Shown here: piece after piece, positions 17,656-26,108 of the stretch
How the letters are laid out: every line of letters starts with the position of its first letter
Position numbering within the stretch: the stretch's first letter is position 1
Origin: Opitutia bacterium UBA7876
GTDB taxonomy: Bacteria > Verrucomicrobiota > Verrucomicrobiia > Opitutales > Seribacteraceae
Assembly: GCA_002500665.1 (NCBI GenBank)
Contig: DLRY01000033.1
Location: 55,546-89,495 of the forward strand
Reading direction: 5' to 3'
Length of the DNA stretch: 33,950 bases
Translations under genes and position numbers: made by a program
The notes under the pieces: model-generated
What the model saw: the letters and a program-made list of their open reading frames with translations, nothing else
What the model was told of the DNA's origin: nothing
Databases searched by the model: none

Positions 17656-18599
17656 TTTTCCTCCCCTCCTTCCTCTTCCGATTCAACCTGCAGAAACAAA
17701 TCCTCGACCTTCGACTGCTTGGGCTGAAAGCGGCAGACTCGGGCTCTCTTTTCCACGAGGAGGGTGATCATCCGTGACTCATCGTCCTTGGTCCCGGTAT
17801 GGGCAACCTCATACTTCGTCCCGGATTCGTCGAGAGCATCGACCGACGAGACGAAGTCCAGAGGTGAAAGGATCGTTCCCGGTTCAGGCCCGGGGGAGGC
17901 GAATTCCAGAAGCACGATCTTGTCGGGGCTTGTTTTCTCGGCGATCTCCTCGATCGTACCGGAGTGTACCATCTGGCCTTGCTTCATGATCCCGATCGCA
18001 TCGCAAAGATCCTGCAATTCCGTGAGAACGTGCGAGGAGACGAGGATGGTCTTCCCGTCGGAGGCTAATTTGCGGAGCAGGTTGCGCAGATCGATCCGGG
18101 CCTTCGGATCGAGGTTGGCGGCGGGTTCGTCCAGAAGCATGACGGGCGGGTCGTGGACCAGGGTCTTGGCAAGGAGGGCCCGTTGCTTCATCCCCCGGGA
18201 AAGGGTCTTGCAGAGGTCTTTTCTCTTGTCTGTGAGACCGGTCAGGCCGAGACACTCGCTGACCTTTTCCTTTCTCCGCACGGGATCAAGTCCGTAGGCA
18301 TGGGCGAAGAGGTCGCAGAATTCCTCCACCCGCAGGTCGTCATAGACGGGGGGGAAGTCGGGCATGTAGCCGAGCATCCTGCGGGCCTGTTCGGGTTCGT
18401 GCAGAACTGAGGTTCCATCGAGAGTGATTTCCCCGAAGGTTGGCTCAATTAGGGTAGCGATGGCTTTGATGGTGGTGGTCTTGCCCGCCCCATTTGGACC
18501 GATCAGACCGTAAACCGAACCTTTCCGGACCTCGAAGGACAAACGGTCCACGGCAACGAAGTCGCCGTAGTGAATCTTTAGGTCTTGGACGGAAATCAT
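17652..18599 (-). CDS. ABC transporter ATP-binding protein
   Basis: A 315-residue nucleotide-binding subunit. Walker A is GPNGAGKT at residues 34-41, the signature is LSRGMKQ at 133-139, and Walker B is VMLLDEP at 153-159 (AANLDPKAR after it is the D-loop). The H-loop is VSSHVLTEL. The C-terminal 90 residues are an extension beyond the core ATPase domain that is common in ABC-2 exporters of the CcmA/NatA class. I take the ATG at 18599 because it begins the conserved domain (MISVQDLKIHYG); the frame also has an ATG at 18620 and a start at 18647. The gene is divergent from the secreted DUF1080 gene. Confidence 0.92.
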   Translation of the reverse strand: MISVQDLKIHYGDFVAVDRLSFEVRKGSVYGLIGPNGAGKTTTIKAIATLIEPTFGEITLDGTSVLHEPEQARRMLGYMPDFPPVYDDLRVEEFCDLFAHAYGLDPVRRKEKVSECLGLTGLTDKRKDLCKTLSRGMKQRALLAKTLVHDPPVMLLDEPAANLDPKARIDLRNLLRKLASDGKTILVSSHVLTELQDLCDAIGIMKQGQMVHSGTIEEIAEKTSPDKIVLLEFASPGPEPGTILSPLDFVSSVDALDESGTKYEVAHTGTKDDESRMITLLVEKRARVCRFQPKQSKVEDLFLQVESEEEGGEEK

Positions 18600-18709
18600 G
18601 GGGAGGCGAAAGGAGGGCATTGAGAAATAAAAAGCTCTTGGGGTCAACTTTTCCTTGCCTAAACGACGGTTGGGAGGACATTTGTCTGGGTAACCCTATT
18701 AAAATTAAA

Positions 18710-19393
18710 ATGAAATCATTCAAATTCCTCATTTCCCTCCTCGCCTTATCCTGCGCCTCCGTTCATGCGGAAAAAAAGCTTTTCGATGGAAAGACCATGA
18801 AGGGCTGGGACGGTGATCCCCAGTTCTGGAGCGTAAAGGACGGCGCCATCGTGGGACAGACCACCAAGGAGAACCCGACCAAGGGAAACACCTTCGCCAT
18901 CTGGAAGGGAGGAAAGCTCAAGGATTTCGATCTTTACGTCGACTTCAAGATCGAGGGCGGGAACAGCGGCATACAGTACCGCAGTTTCGTCAAGCCAGGC
19001 GATCACGACGGCTGGCGCATCGGAGGCTACCAGGCGGATTTCGAATCCGGAGACCGTTACTCGGGCATTTGCTACGGGGAAGGCTTCCGGGGCATTTTGT
19101 CGGACCGTGGATTTCACACGACTCTTACCCGCAACGACAAGGGAAAGTTGCAAAAGGATGCCAAGAAATTCGGGGATTCCAAGGAAATCGGCAAGACGAT
19201 CAAGAAAAGGGAATGGAATACCTACAGGATTACTGCCAAGGGGTATCACTTCACCCATTACATCAACGGGGTCAAGACGACCGAATTGATCGACAACGAC
19301 GAGAAGACCCGCCGGGCGGACGGTTTGCTTGCCTTTCAGGTCCACGCAGGGCCCCCGATGAAGGTTTCCTTCAAGAATATTCTACTTAAGTAG
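18710..19393 (+). CDS. Secreted DUF1080 protein (putative 3-keto-glycoside hydrolase)
   Basis: A 227-residue protein with a Sec signal peptide (MKSFKFLISLLALSCASVHA) and a full-length DUF1080 (3-keto-disaccharide hydrolase, PF06439) domain: LFDGKTMKGWDG at the start, GNSGIQYRS, WRIGGYQADFE, and the KEWNTYRITAKGYHFTHYINGV-type C-terminal strands. The frame is open back to 18494 on the plus strand, but the ATG at 18710 begins exactly at the signal peptide and lies just after an AT-rich stretch. The domain is also found on the sulfatase at 13448, but here it stands alone. Followed after 17 bases by threonine aldolase, with which it may be cotranscribed. DUF1080 members can also be plain carbohydrate-binding proteins, so hydrolysis is inferred. 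Confidence 0.9.
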   Translation: MKSFKFLISLLALSCASVHAEKKLFDGKTMKGWDGDPQFWSVKDGAIVGQTTKENPTKGNTFAIWKGGKLKDFDLYVDFKIEGGNSGIQYRSFVKPGDHDGWRIGGYQADFESGDRYSGICYGEGFRGILSDRGFHTTLTRNDKGKLQKDAKKFGDSKEIGKTIKKREWNTYRITAKGYHFTHYINGVKTTELIDNDEKTRRADGLLAFQVHAGPPMKVSFKNILLK

Positions 19394-19410
19394 ACCGCAA
19401 ACGGTAGAGG

Positions 19411-20457
19411 ATGCTGGAGTTCCCGTCCGACCGGGTCGACCTGCGCAGCGACACCATCACGCAGCCCACTGCGGCCATGCGCCAGGCCATGGCCTCCGCG
19501 GAGGTCGGGGACGACGTATTCGGGGAAGACCCGACCGTCATCAAACTGCAGGAGAGAATGGCTTCCATCATGGGAAAGGAGGCAGGCCTGCTGGTTCCGA
19601 GCGGGACCATGTCCAACGCCGTCGCCATTAGGTCCCATACCCAGCCGGGCGATGAGATCGTTACGGAGGAACAGAGCCATTTATATGTTTACGAGGGTGG
19701 GGGATACGCCGCCCTTTCCGGTTGTTCTGTCGCCCTAGTACCGGCGGAGCGGGGGATCATGGAACCGGTTAAGGTCGCGGACAGGATCCGCAAACCGTCC
19801 GAGTGCTCGAGCCATTATCCCAACGGCAGCGTGGTCTGCATAGAGAATACTTCCAATCGAGGGGGAGGAACCTTTTACCCGCAGCCCGTGATTGATGAAA
19901 TCGCCCAGGTGGCGAGTGGCTACGGTTGCGCCCTCCACGTCGACGGAGCCCGGATCTTCAATGCGGCCGTGGCCAGCGGCGAGGATCCGGCCAGAATGGT
20001 TCGGGACTGCGACACCGTTTCCATCTGCATATCGAAGGGACTGGGGGCCCCCGCCGGGGGGGTGCTGGTTGGTTCGCGCCAGCTTATCGAAGAGGCTCAC
20101 CGCTGGAGGAAAATGTTTGGGGGTGGGATGAGGCAGGCGGGCGTGCTTGCCGCGGCGGGCCTGTACGCGCTTGATCACAACCTGCAAAGGCTTCCGGAGG
20201 ATCATCAAAGGGCTCGATCCCTCGCCTCACGGCTTTGCGAACTCCCCGGCCTAAGTGTGGACTTGGAGTCGGTCCAGAGCAACATGGTCTATGTCGCGAC
20301 CGAGGAACCTGCCTCCGAAGCAGTGGCTCGGCTGGGGGCGGAGGGAATCGACTTTCTTTCCCTTGGCCGGAACCTTCTGCGCATCGTCACCCATTTGCAT
20401 ATTACCGACGAGGACATAGGCAGGACAATTCTTGCCTTCGAGAAGCATTTTAACTGA
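19411..20457 (+). CDS. ltaE: Low-specificity L-threonine aldolase
   Basis: A 348-residue PLP enzyme that cleaves threonine or allo-threonine to glycine and acetaldehyde. Signature segments are DLRSDTITQPT near the N-terminus, GDDVFGEDPTV, VPSGTMSNAVA, ENTSNRGGGTFYP, HVDGARIFNA with the Asp that pairs with the PLP nitrogen, and SKGLGAPAGG with the PLP-binding Lys209. Length is normal for the beta-eliminating lyase family. It follows the DUF1080 gene by 17 bases and precedes the epimerase gene by 7. The cytoplasmic housekeeping function does not explain why it sits behind a secreted glycan protein. Confidence 0.9.
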   Translation: MLEFPSDRVDLRSDTITQPTAAMRQAMASAEVGDDVFGEDPTVIKLQERMASIMGKEAGLLVPSGTMSNAVAIRSHTQPGDEIVTEEQSHLYVYEGGGYAALSGCSVALVPAERGIMEPVKVADRIRKPSECSSHYPNGSVVCIENTSNRGGGTFYPQPVIDEIAQVASGYGCALHVDGARIFNAAVASGEDPARMVRDCDTVSICISKGLGAPAGGVLVGSRQLIEEAHRWRKMFGGGMRQAGVLAAAGLYALDHNLQRLPEDHQRARSLASRLCELPGLSVDLESVQSNMVYVATEEPASEAVARLGAEGIDFLSLGRNLLRIVTHLHITDEDIGRTILAFEKHFN

Positions 20458-20464
20458 AACACGA

Positions 20465-21385
20465 GTGAAGAAAGTCGTCTTGCCGGGGGGATCGGGTTTT
20501 CTAGGACAGGCCTTGGCCGGCTCGCTTCTGGCTGATGGGTATGAAGTCGTGATCCTAAGCAGGGGGAAGGCTCGGCCTGAATCATGCGGGCGCTTCGTTA
20601 CCTGGGACGCCCGAAATCAGGGAGAATGGGGCCGGGAACTGGATGGGGCCGTTGCCGTCTTTAATTTGACGGGCCGTTCCGTCGACTGCCGCTACACGGA
20701 GGCAAACCGTCGCCTGATCATGGACTCGAGGGTTGATTCGACCCATGTTCTGGGGGAGGCGATGAGGAAATGCGAAGAGCCCCCGAAGGTTTGGCTTAAC
20801 TCGAGTACCGCAACCATCTACGAGGACCGTCGGGGGGACCTTGTTCCCCACGATGAAAACAGCGGGGATTATGGATCGGGCTTTTCCGTGGAGGTGGCCC
20901 GGGCGTGGGAAAAGGCTTTGCAGGATTCCGTCCCGGACGGGGTGCGAAGCCTCGTTCTTCGTGTCAGCATAGTACTGGGGCAGGGTGGTGGCGCATTTCC
21001 CGTCATGAAGAGGTTTGCGTCCCTTGGCCTGGGAGGCTCGCAAGGACCAGGCTCGCAGTGGATGAGCTGGTTGCACATTGACGACTGGGTCGGGATCGCG
21101 AAGTTTTTGATGGAACGAGAAGACCTCAGTGGGGTCGTCAACTTGGCCGCCCCAAACCCCGTGACCAATGCCGCTTTCATGAAAGGCATGCGACGCTGCT
21201 TTGCCCCTCTGGGAATCGGCTTTCCCGCTCCCGGCATTGCCGTTCGTCTGGGGGCCGTCTTCCTGCGAACGGCCCCGGAGTTGGTCTTGAAGAGCCGCAA
21301 AGTCGTTTCCTCGGTGCTTGCCGAGTCCGGTTACCGGTTCAAGTACCCGGAGTTAAGGGGAGCCCTGGAGGATCTTTCGACCTGA
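20465..21385 (+). CDS. TIGR01777-family NAD-dependent epimerase-like protein (SDR39U1 type)
   Basis: A 306-residue extended short-chain dehydrogenase family member. The Rossmann motif is PGGSGFLG (residues 7-14), followed by VILSRG, DGAVAVFNLTGRSVDCRY and NSSTATIYEDRRGD. The C-terminal part (AIAVRLGAVFLRTAPELVLKSRKV) fits the DUF1731 domain that marks TIGR01777 proteins. The catalytic reaction of this family is unclear. I take the GTG at 20465, 7 bases after the threonine aldolase stop; the frame extends to a TTG at 20432, inside the aldolase gene. The end is 7 bases from the convergent hydrolase gene. Confidence 0.86.
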   Translation: MKKVVLPGGSGFLGQALAGSLLADGYEVVILSRGKARPESCGRFVTWDARNQGEWGRELDGAVAVFNLTGRSVDCRYTEANRRLIMDSRVDSTHVLGEAMRKCEEPPKVWLNSSTATIYEDRRGDLVPHDENSGDYGSGFSVEVARAWEKALQDSVPDGVRSLVLRVSIVLGQGGGAFPVMKRFASLGLGGSQGPGSQWMSWLHIDDWVGIAKFLMEREDLSGVVNLAAPNPVTNAAFMKGMRRCFAPLGIGFPAPGIAVRLGAVFLRTAPELVLKSRKVVSSVLAESGYRFKYPELRGALEDLST

Positions 21386-21391
21386 ATGGCA

Positions 21392-22129
21392 CTACTTTAC
21401 GTTCCTCGAATGGGAGAGCAGCCACTCGTATAGCTTGGGGTTGCCGTAGGTTTTGGTCCAGGAGTCGTGTCCGACGCCGGGGTACTCTGTATACTTGATC
21501 CGTCCGCCCGCTTTCTTGACCGCGTCGACCATGACCCGGCTCATGCGGGCGGGCACGACTTTGTCGGCATCGCCGTGGAAATTCCAGATGGGCAGGGAGC
21601 CGTATGATTCGGCCCAATCGGTCTTGCCTCCGCCACAGATGGGGGCGATGGCGGCGAACTTGTCCGGGTATTCGGCGGCCGTGGACCAGGTGCCGAATCC
21701 TCCTTGGCTCAAGCCCGTGAGGTAGACGCGGTCGGGGTCGATGGGGTGTTTGCTGAGTAGCTCGTCCACCAGGCCTGCCACTAAGGCCGGCTTCCACCAG
21801 AGGTCAGTCCGCGGGCACTGAGGGGAGGCGACTACGAAGGGAAGGTCCTTTTTTTCAACGATTTTGGCCGGGCCGTGCTTCTTGACGAGGTTGAGGTTGT
21901 TTCCCCGTTCCCCTCTCCCATGCAGGAAGATCAGAAGAGGCAGCTTTCCCTTTGCTTTCGCGGAGGGTTCGTAGAGAAGGTATTCGTAACCTTGTCCCCC
22001 TTTTTTGAGTTTGAAACTCCGTTCGCTTTGGCGGGGCTTGGAGGCTTTGCCGGTTGACTCGGCGGCGCTATGGAAAAAGACCGTGAGGGCTAGGACTAGG
22101 ACCGTAAGAAATTGTTTTTTGTCGTTCAT
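21392..22129 (-). CDS. Secreted carboxylesterase-like alpha/beta hydrolase
   Basis: A 245-residue enzyme with a Sec signal peptide (MNDKKQFLTVLVLALTVFFHSA). The LLIFLHGRGERG oxyanion region, the nucleophile elbow GLSQGG with Ser141, the acid at Asp189 in HGDADKVVP and His221 in GVGHDSW make a complete alpha/beta-hydrolase triad. The arrangement resembles phospholipase/carboxylesterase and the predicted peptidase/esterase group common near glycan loci, so deacetylation or de-esterification of polysaccharides is plausible. The ATG at 22129 begins the signal peptide. The frame continues to 22189 without a sensible start. It is divergent from the FAD oxidoreductase gene and convergent with the epimerase gene. 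Confidence 0.88.
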   Translation of the reverse strand: MNDKKQFLTVLVLALTVFFHSAAESTGKASKPRQSERSFKLKKGGQGYEYLLYEPSAKAKGKLPLLIFLHGRGERGNNLNLVKKHGPAKIVEKKDLPFVVASPQCPRTDLWWKPALVAGLVDELLSKHPIDPDRVYLTGLSQGGFGTWSTAAEYPDKFAAIAPICGGGKTDWAESYGSLPIWNFHGDADKVVPARMSRVMVDAVKKAGGRIKYTEYPGVGHDSWTKTYGNPKLYEWLLSHSRNVK

Positions 22130-22158
22130 GAATAGGTGGTGAAGGTGGTTGCATGGGG

Positions 22159-22187
22159 GGGCAGTCCGGATCGAAGACATCCTGCCC
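22159..22187. other. Hairpin in the hydrolase/FAD-oxidoreductase divergent spacer
   Basis: GGGCA (22159-22163) pairs with TGCCC (22183-22187) and GGAT (22168-22171) with ATCC (22179-22182), with a four-base bulge on one side and a seven-base loop. A shorter hairpin, GACAA/TTGTC, lies at 22204-22221, about 32 bases before the FAD gene start. Either could be an operator or a leader structure; no T-run follows, so a terminator is unlikely. Confidence 0.25.
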
Positions 22188-22253
22188 ACAATCGGGTCTC
22201 AGGGACAAAATAAACCTTGTCTTCGAGGGCATGCAAGTTAGGAAAATGTAAAG

Positions 22254-24380
22254 GTGGGAATCGTCTTAAGAACCTTGGCCGGTAAAATGGTCGTCTTGCT
22301 TTGCCTGCAGGTCGGTTTCCAGCCTGTACTTGGCGAAACCTACAAGCGAGACGTCGTGGTCTACGGAGGAACCTCCGCCGCAATAAGCGCTGCGGTCCAA
22401 GTCAAGAAAATGGGCAAGTCCGTGGTGGTCGTTTCCCCCGATGAGCGCTTGGGCGGTCTTTCGAGTAGTGGTCTGGGTTGGACGGACAGTGGGCGGAAGG
22501 AGGCCATTGGAGGAATAGCCCGGGATTTCTACCATCGCGTGTGGCGGCATTACCAGAGCGTCGAGTCGTGGAAGTGGCAGGACATGGAAGACTACGGCAA
22601 CCGGGGGCAAGGCACCCCCGCCATTGATGGCGACAGAAGGACGATGTGGATCTTCGAGCCTCACGTTGCCGAGCAGATCTTCGAGTCCTGGGTCAAGGAA
22701 CAGGAAGTGGAGGTTTACAGGAACGAATGGCTCGACCGGGAAAAGGGGGTGGAGAAGAAAGACGGTCGGATCCAGTCCGTGACGACGCTTGCCGGCAACC
22801 GTTTTGAGGGAGAGGTCTTTCTGGACTGCACTTACGAGGGAGACTTGATGGCGGCCGCAGGGGTTAGCTATTTCGTCGGCCGAGAACCGAACGCACTCTA
22901 TGGGGAGACTCTCAGCGGAGTCCAGGCGAAACGGGCGACCAAGCACCAGTTCCAGGGGAAAGTGGACCCGTTCGTGATCAAGGGGGATCCATCCAGTGGA
23001 CTCCTGGCGAGGATCAGCGCAGAGGGGGCGGGAGTCGAGGGAAGCGGGGACGCAAAGATGCAGGCCTATAACTTTCGTCTCTGCCTGACCCAGGTACCCG
23101 ACAACCGCATCCCCTTTCCAAAGCCCGAAAACTACGATCCCGTCCAGTATGAATTGCTGCTGCGTACCCTGGAAATGGGATCCCGGCACGTATTCGGGAA
23201 GTTCGACCCCATACCAAACGCCAAGACGGACACCAACAACCACGGCCCTTTCAGCACTGACAACATCGGGATGAATTACCGTTACCCCGAGGCCAGCTAT
23301 GAAGAGCGGAAGAAAATCATTCTCGAACACGAGGAGTACCAGAAGGGCTACTTCTATTTTCTATGCAACGACCCGAGAGTCCCCGAGGACGTAGGTAAAA
23401 AGATGAATTCCTGGGGATTGGCCAAGGACGAGTTCGTCGATAGCGGGCACTGGCCCCAACAGATTTACGTGCGCGAGGCCAGGCGTATGGTGAGTGACTT
23501 CGTGATGACGGAACTTCACCTCCGACAGAAGAAGGAGACGCCAAATCCCATCGGGATGGGATCATACAACATGGACTCCCATAACGTTCAGCGCTACGTC
23601 GCCAGGGACGAGAGCGGCATGGCCTACGTGCTTAACGAGGGCGACGTCCAGGTCAACCCGGGTGGCCCCTACCAGATTTCCTATGGTTCCATCGTACCTA
23701 AGTCCGAGGACTGCCTTAACCTTCTGGTGCCGGTTTGCGTTTCTTCTTCTCATATCGCCTTCGGCTCGATCCGCATGGAACCCGTCTTCATGATTCTAGG
23801 TCAGTCCGCGGCAACCGCCGCCGTTCTGGCCATCGAGGATAAGGCATCGGTGCAGGAGGTGGTCTATGCAAAACTCGCCGCTCGCCTGACTGCGGACGGT
23901 CAGGTCCTGCAATTGGTTCGCAGCAACCGGGTCTCTCGTGGAAGGGGGATCGATCCCAAATCGCTTAGCGGGGTAGTGATCGACGGCAAGCAGGTCCGCT
24001 TTGCGGGGGAGTGGGTGGAAAGCTCTTCCCTCCGCCCATTCGTAGGTTCTTCCTATTTTCACGACGAAAACGGGGGCAAGGGCATGCGCTCCGCCACTTT
24101 CCCTTTTCTGGCCCCGAACGACGGACTTCACGAGATCATGGTCTCCTTCGTTCCTTCGGGCAATCGGGCCGGAAAGGTCAGGTACGAGGTCAAGCATGAC
24201 AAGGGCTTGGTCAAGATCATGGTAGACCAGAGAAGGAAGGGGGATCGTGACATGATCTGGCATTCTCTGGGTTCCTTCGTGTTCCGCAAGGGGGAGCCTT
24301 ACACCGTTGCCGTCCACAACGAAGGGACGGAGGGATACGTCATCGCGGATGCCGTGCAAGTGATTCCGCTTGATCGCTGA
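22254..24380 (+). CDS. Secreted FAD-dependent oxidoreductase with golvesin/xanthan-lyase-like C-terminal domain
   Basis: A 708-residue exported protein. After a short hydrophobic signal the Rossmann FAD-binding motif VVVYGGTSAAISAA (residues 34-47) opens a PF12831-type FAD-dependent oxidoreductase; LGGLSSSGLGWTDSG, FLDCTYEGDLMAAAGV and the FMILGQSAATAA block near the end are typical. The last 130 or so residues (from about SSYFHDENGG) look like the golvesin or xanthan-lyase CBD-like beta-sandwich often fused to exported PVC enzymes, ending ADAVQVIP. The start is a GTG with AGGA about 12 bases ahead; the ATG at 22287 is an alternative. Substrate unknown; a glycan or polyol donor is a reasonable guess. 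Followed by a T-rich stretch. Confidence 0.87.
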   Translation: MGIVLRTLAGKMVVLLCLQVGFQPVLGETYKRDVVVYGGTSAAISAAVQVKKMGKSVVVVSPDERLGGLSSSGLGWTDSGRKEAIGGIARDFYHRVWRHYQSVESWKWQDMEDYGNRGQGTPAIDGDRRTMWIFEPHVAEQIFESWVKEQEVEVYRNEWLDREKGVEKKDGRIQSVTTLAGNRFEGEVFLDCTYEGDLMAAAGVSYFVGREPNALYGETLSGVQAKRATKHQFQGKVDPFVIKGDPSSGLLARISAEGAGVEGSGDAKMQAYNFRLCLTQVPDNRIPFPKPENYDPVQYELLLRTLEMGSRHVFGKFDPIPNAKTDTNNHGPFSTDNIGMNYRYPEASYEERKKIILEHEEYQKGYFYFLCNDPRVPEDVGKKMNSWGLAKDEFVDSGHWPQQIYVREARRMVSDFVMTELHLRQKKETPNPIGMGSYNMDSHNVQRYVARDESGMAYVLNEGDVQVNPGGPYQISYGSIVPKSEDCLNLLVPVCVSSSHIAFGSIRMEPVFMILGQSAATAAVLAIEDKASVQEVVYAKLAARLTADGQVLQLVRSNRVSRGRGIDPKSLSGVVIDGKQVRFAGEWVESSSLRPFVGSSYFHDENGGKGMRSATFPFLAPNDGLHEIMVSFVPSGNRAGKVRYEVKHDKGLVKIMVDQRRKGDRDMIWHSLGSFVFRKGEPYTVAVHNEGTEGYVIADAVQVIPLDR

Positions 24381-24394
24381 CCCTGTTTTTTTTT
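24363..24394 (+). terminator. Possible weak terminator after the FAD oxidoreductase gene
   Basis: AGTGAT near the end of the gene can pair with ATCGCT (one G-U pair) with an eight-base loop. A run of nine T follows at 24386-24394, about seven bases after the stem. The distance between stem and T-run is longer than in a classical intrinsic terminator, so this is a weak call. Confidence 0.3.
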
Positions 24395-24494
24395 GCTTTT
24401 TCTGCAACTTTTGGCGTCCTTGCTAGTTTACTTCGCATGATCGATAATGAAAGGCGTATGCGTATGGACTGGAAATAGTCTGGATCTGCTCGCA

Positions 24495-25064
24495 ATGAAG
24501 GAGGCAGAATCCAAGGACCCCGTTCACCCTGAGAGGGAAACCAGACTGATGGCGAGAATCGCCCTGGACGACCAAGATGCCATGGAAGAATTGATCGGGC
24601 TGTGGAAACTGCCGATCTTCCGTTTTTTTCTCCGTTCCCTGAACCAGCGCGAGGATGCCGAGGACCTTACGCAACGTGTGTTTATCCGAGTCTACCGCTC
24701 ATCTCCCCGCTATGTGGCCCAAGCCAAGTTTTCCACTTGGCTTTTCACCATTGCCCGTAACCTTTTGATCGATGAGATCAAGAAAAGGAAGCGTCGGCCG
24801 CAGGAGGTTTTCGACGAACGTATTGAGAACGCCGAGGGACGAGAGGACGGACAAGTCGAGGAGTACCGTGAAATCCTCCTGAACCAACTGGATGCCATCC
24901 CGGAGAACCAAAGAACGGCTCTTCTGCTTCGAGTGCAACGCGAGCTTAGTTACCGTGAAATCGCAGAGGTCATGAATGCCACCGAATCGAACGTCAAGAC
25001 CTGGATCCATCGGGCTCGTCTTGAATTGAGAAAATCACTTTCCAACCTGAGGCAAAAGTCATGA
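24495..25064 (+). CDS. ECF-type RNA polymerase sigma factor
   Basis: A 189-residue sigma-70 family protein. Region 2 (roughly residues 25-90) includes REDAEDLTQRVFIRVYRS and AQAKFSTWLFTIARNLLIDEIKKRKR. Region 4 (about 125-180) includes LDAIPENQRTALLLRV and SYREIAEVMNATESNVKTWIHRARLELRK. There is no region 1 or 3, as expected of ECF factors. I take the ATG at 24495 because 24447, the first ATG, adds a leader not typical of the family; the T-rich region before 24447 may hold the promoter. The TGA overlaps the ATG of the next gene (ATGA), which encodes a single-pass protein at the usual place for an anti-sigma factor. Confidence 0.9.
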   Translation: MKEAESKDPVHPERETRLMARIALDDQDAMEELIGLWKLPIFRFFLRSLNQREDAEDLTQRVFIRVYRSSPRYVAQAKFSTWLFTIARNLLIDEIKKRKRRPQEVFDERIENAEGREDGQVEEYREILLNQLDAIPENQRTALLLRVQRELSYREIAEVMNATESNVKTWIHRARLELRKSLSNLRQKS

Positions 25065-25456
25065 ATAAGAACACTGAAGAAATCGAGGAACGGATTGATC
25101 GCTTTCTGCAGGCCGAGGAGAACGAGTCCTTCCCTGCTTTCCAGGATGCGGCCCTAGCCAAGGATATCATTCGGAATCACCAAGACGGTTTTCCCCGCGT
25201 CGCCGGCAAAATGCTGCCGTACGTGACGCTCGGCCTGGCCGCTTGCCTTGCCTTTGCCTTTCTCCCCGATTTCGGTGCGGGAGACGCCGCCGAAGAATTC
25301 CAGATGCAAGACTCGATCGCCGAGTCTTTGCTGGACTCCGACAAGGAACTGCTCGAGGATCTCATGGCTCTTCCCGTGGATGTGGGTACCATGGAGGTCC
25401 TTCCCGATTCTTCCACCCTCGACCTACTGGCCCTGCTCGATAGTCCGCTCGAATAA
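25061..25456 (+). CDS. Single-pass membrane protein, candidate anti-sigma factor
   Basis: A 131-residue protein I do not recognise by family. The first 48 residues are charged and helical (EEIEERIDRFLQAEE), residues 50-67 form one transmembrane helix (LPYVTLGLAACLAFAFLP), and the rest is acidic and leucine-rich, presumably outside. The position directly behind an ECF sigma gene, with a 4-base overlap, is where anti-sigma factors usually lie, and the topology (cytoplasmic N-terminus, one helix) fits. No zinc-binding HxxxCxxC motif is present, so it is not of the ZAS class. Call based on context. Confidence 0.7.
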   Translation: MNKNTEEIEERIDRFLQAEENESFPAFQDAALAKDIIRNHQDGFPRVAGKMLPYVTLGLAACLAFAFLPDFGAGDAAEEFQMQDSIAESLLDSDKELLEDLMALPVDVGTMEVLPDSSTLDLLALLDSPLE

Positions 25457-25464
25457 CCCAATTC

Positions 25465-26010
25465 ATGATGATACCCAAGTCGTTTTTCCCGCAGGTGTGC
25501 CTGCTTGCTCTTGTTTCCTGTTGCCTTCCGTCCTTCTCAGCTCCCAAAGAGGTTCCGCCTAATCCACCCCGCGAGGCCCTCAAGGCAGGCCGTCCCGACC
25601 ATAATCGAAGCATGCTCGACTTCCATCGCAAGAAAAGGCCCCTAGGGGACGAGCAAATAGAATTGCTTCACTCGCTTCTGGACGCTCCGCCCGAGCGCCT
25701 GCGCGTGATCCGGCAAACCGTCGAGCGGATCGAATCAATGTCCCCGGAACAGCGCAGGGGGATGAAGGCGAGGCTTAAGCGATTCAGGGATAAATCCCCC
25801 CACGACCGATCCAAGATGATGAGTGACTTCAAGGCTAGGCAGGATTTTCTCAACAGGCACTGGCGTACGCTCGATCCGCCTTCCCGAACCAGGGAGATGA
25901 ACCGTTTCCGGAAGATGGATATGGGCGAAAGAACCAAGTACCTGGAAAGGATCAGAGCAATTCAAAAGGGAAGCGAAGCCACACCGTCGAACAAGTCGGA
26001 GAATCCTTGA
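25465..26010 (+). CDS. Secreted DUF3106-like helical protein
   Basis: A 181-residue protein with a Sec signal (FFPQVCLLALVSCCLPSFSA). The mature part is strongly basic and helical with repeated blocks such as RIESMSPEQRRGMKARLKRF and RFRDKSPHDRSKMMSDF, which resemble DUF3106 and periplasmic metal-resistance or CpxP/Spy-like sensors. Two ATG codons lie together at 25465 and 25468. It begins 8 bases after the candidate anti-sigma gene and is the last gene of the three-gene unit. A role in sensing envelope stress through the anti-sigma factor is plausible. A terminator-like hairpin follows. Confidence 0.72.
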   Translation: MMIPKSFFPQVCLLALVSCCLPSFSAPKEVPPNPPREALKAGRPDHNRSMLDFHRKKRPLGDEQIELLHSLLDAPPERLRVIRQTVERIESMSPEQRRGMKARLKRFRDKSPHDRSKMMSDFKARQDFLNRHWRTLDPPSRTREMNRFRKMDMGERTKYLERIRAIQKGSEATPSNKSENP

Positions 26011-26016
26011 TCCGTC

Positions 26017-26039
26017 TCCGCCTTGCGGATTAAATTTCT
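26017..26039 (+). terminator. Short hairpin terminator after the ECF sigma module
   Basis: TCCGC-CTT-GCGGA (26017-26029) forms a five-pair hairpin followed by TTAAATTTCT. It lies 7 bases after the stop of the DUF3106-like gene. The T-run is broken, so termination may be partial. Confidence 0.4.
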
Positions 26040-26108
26040 CCGTTTCGAAATTTTCCCTTGCTCGGGCTTGGTTTTGGCTAGAGTAATAAAGGTTCAACAA
26101 ATTTTACC

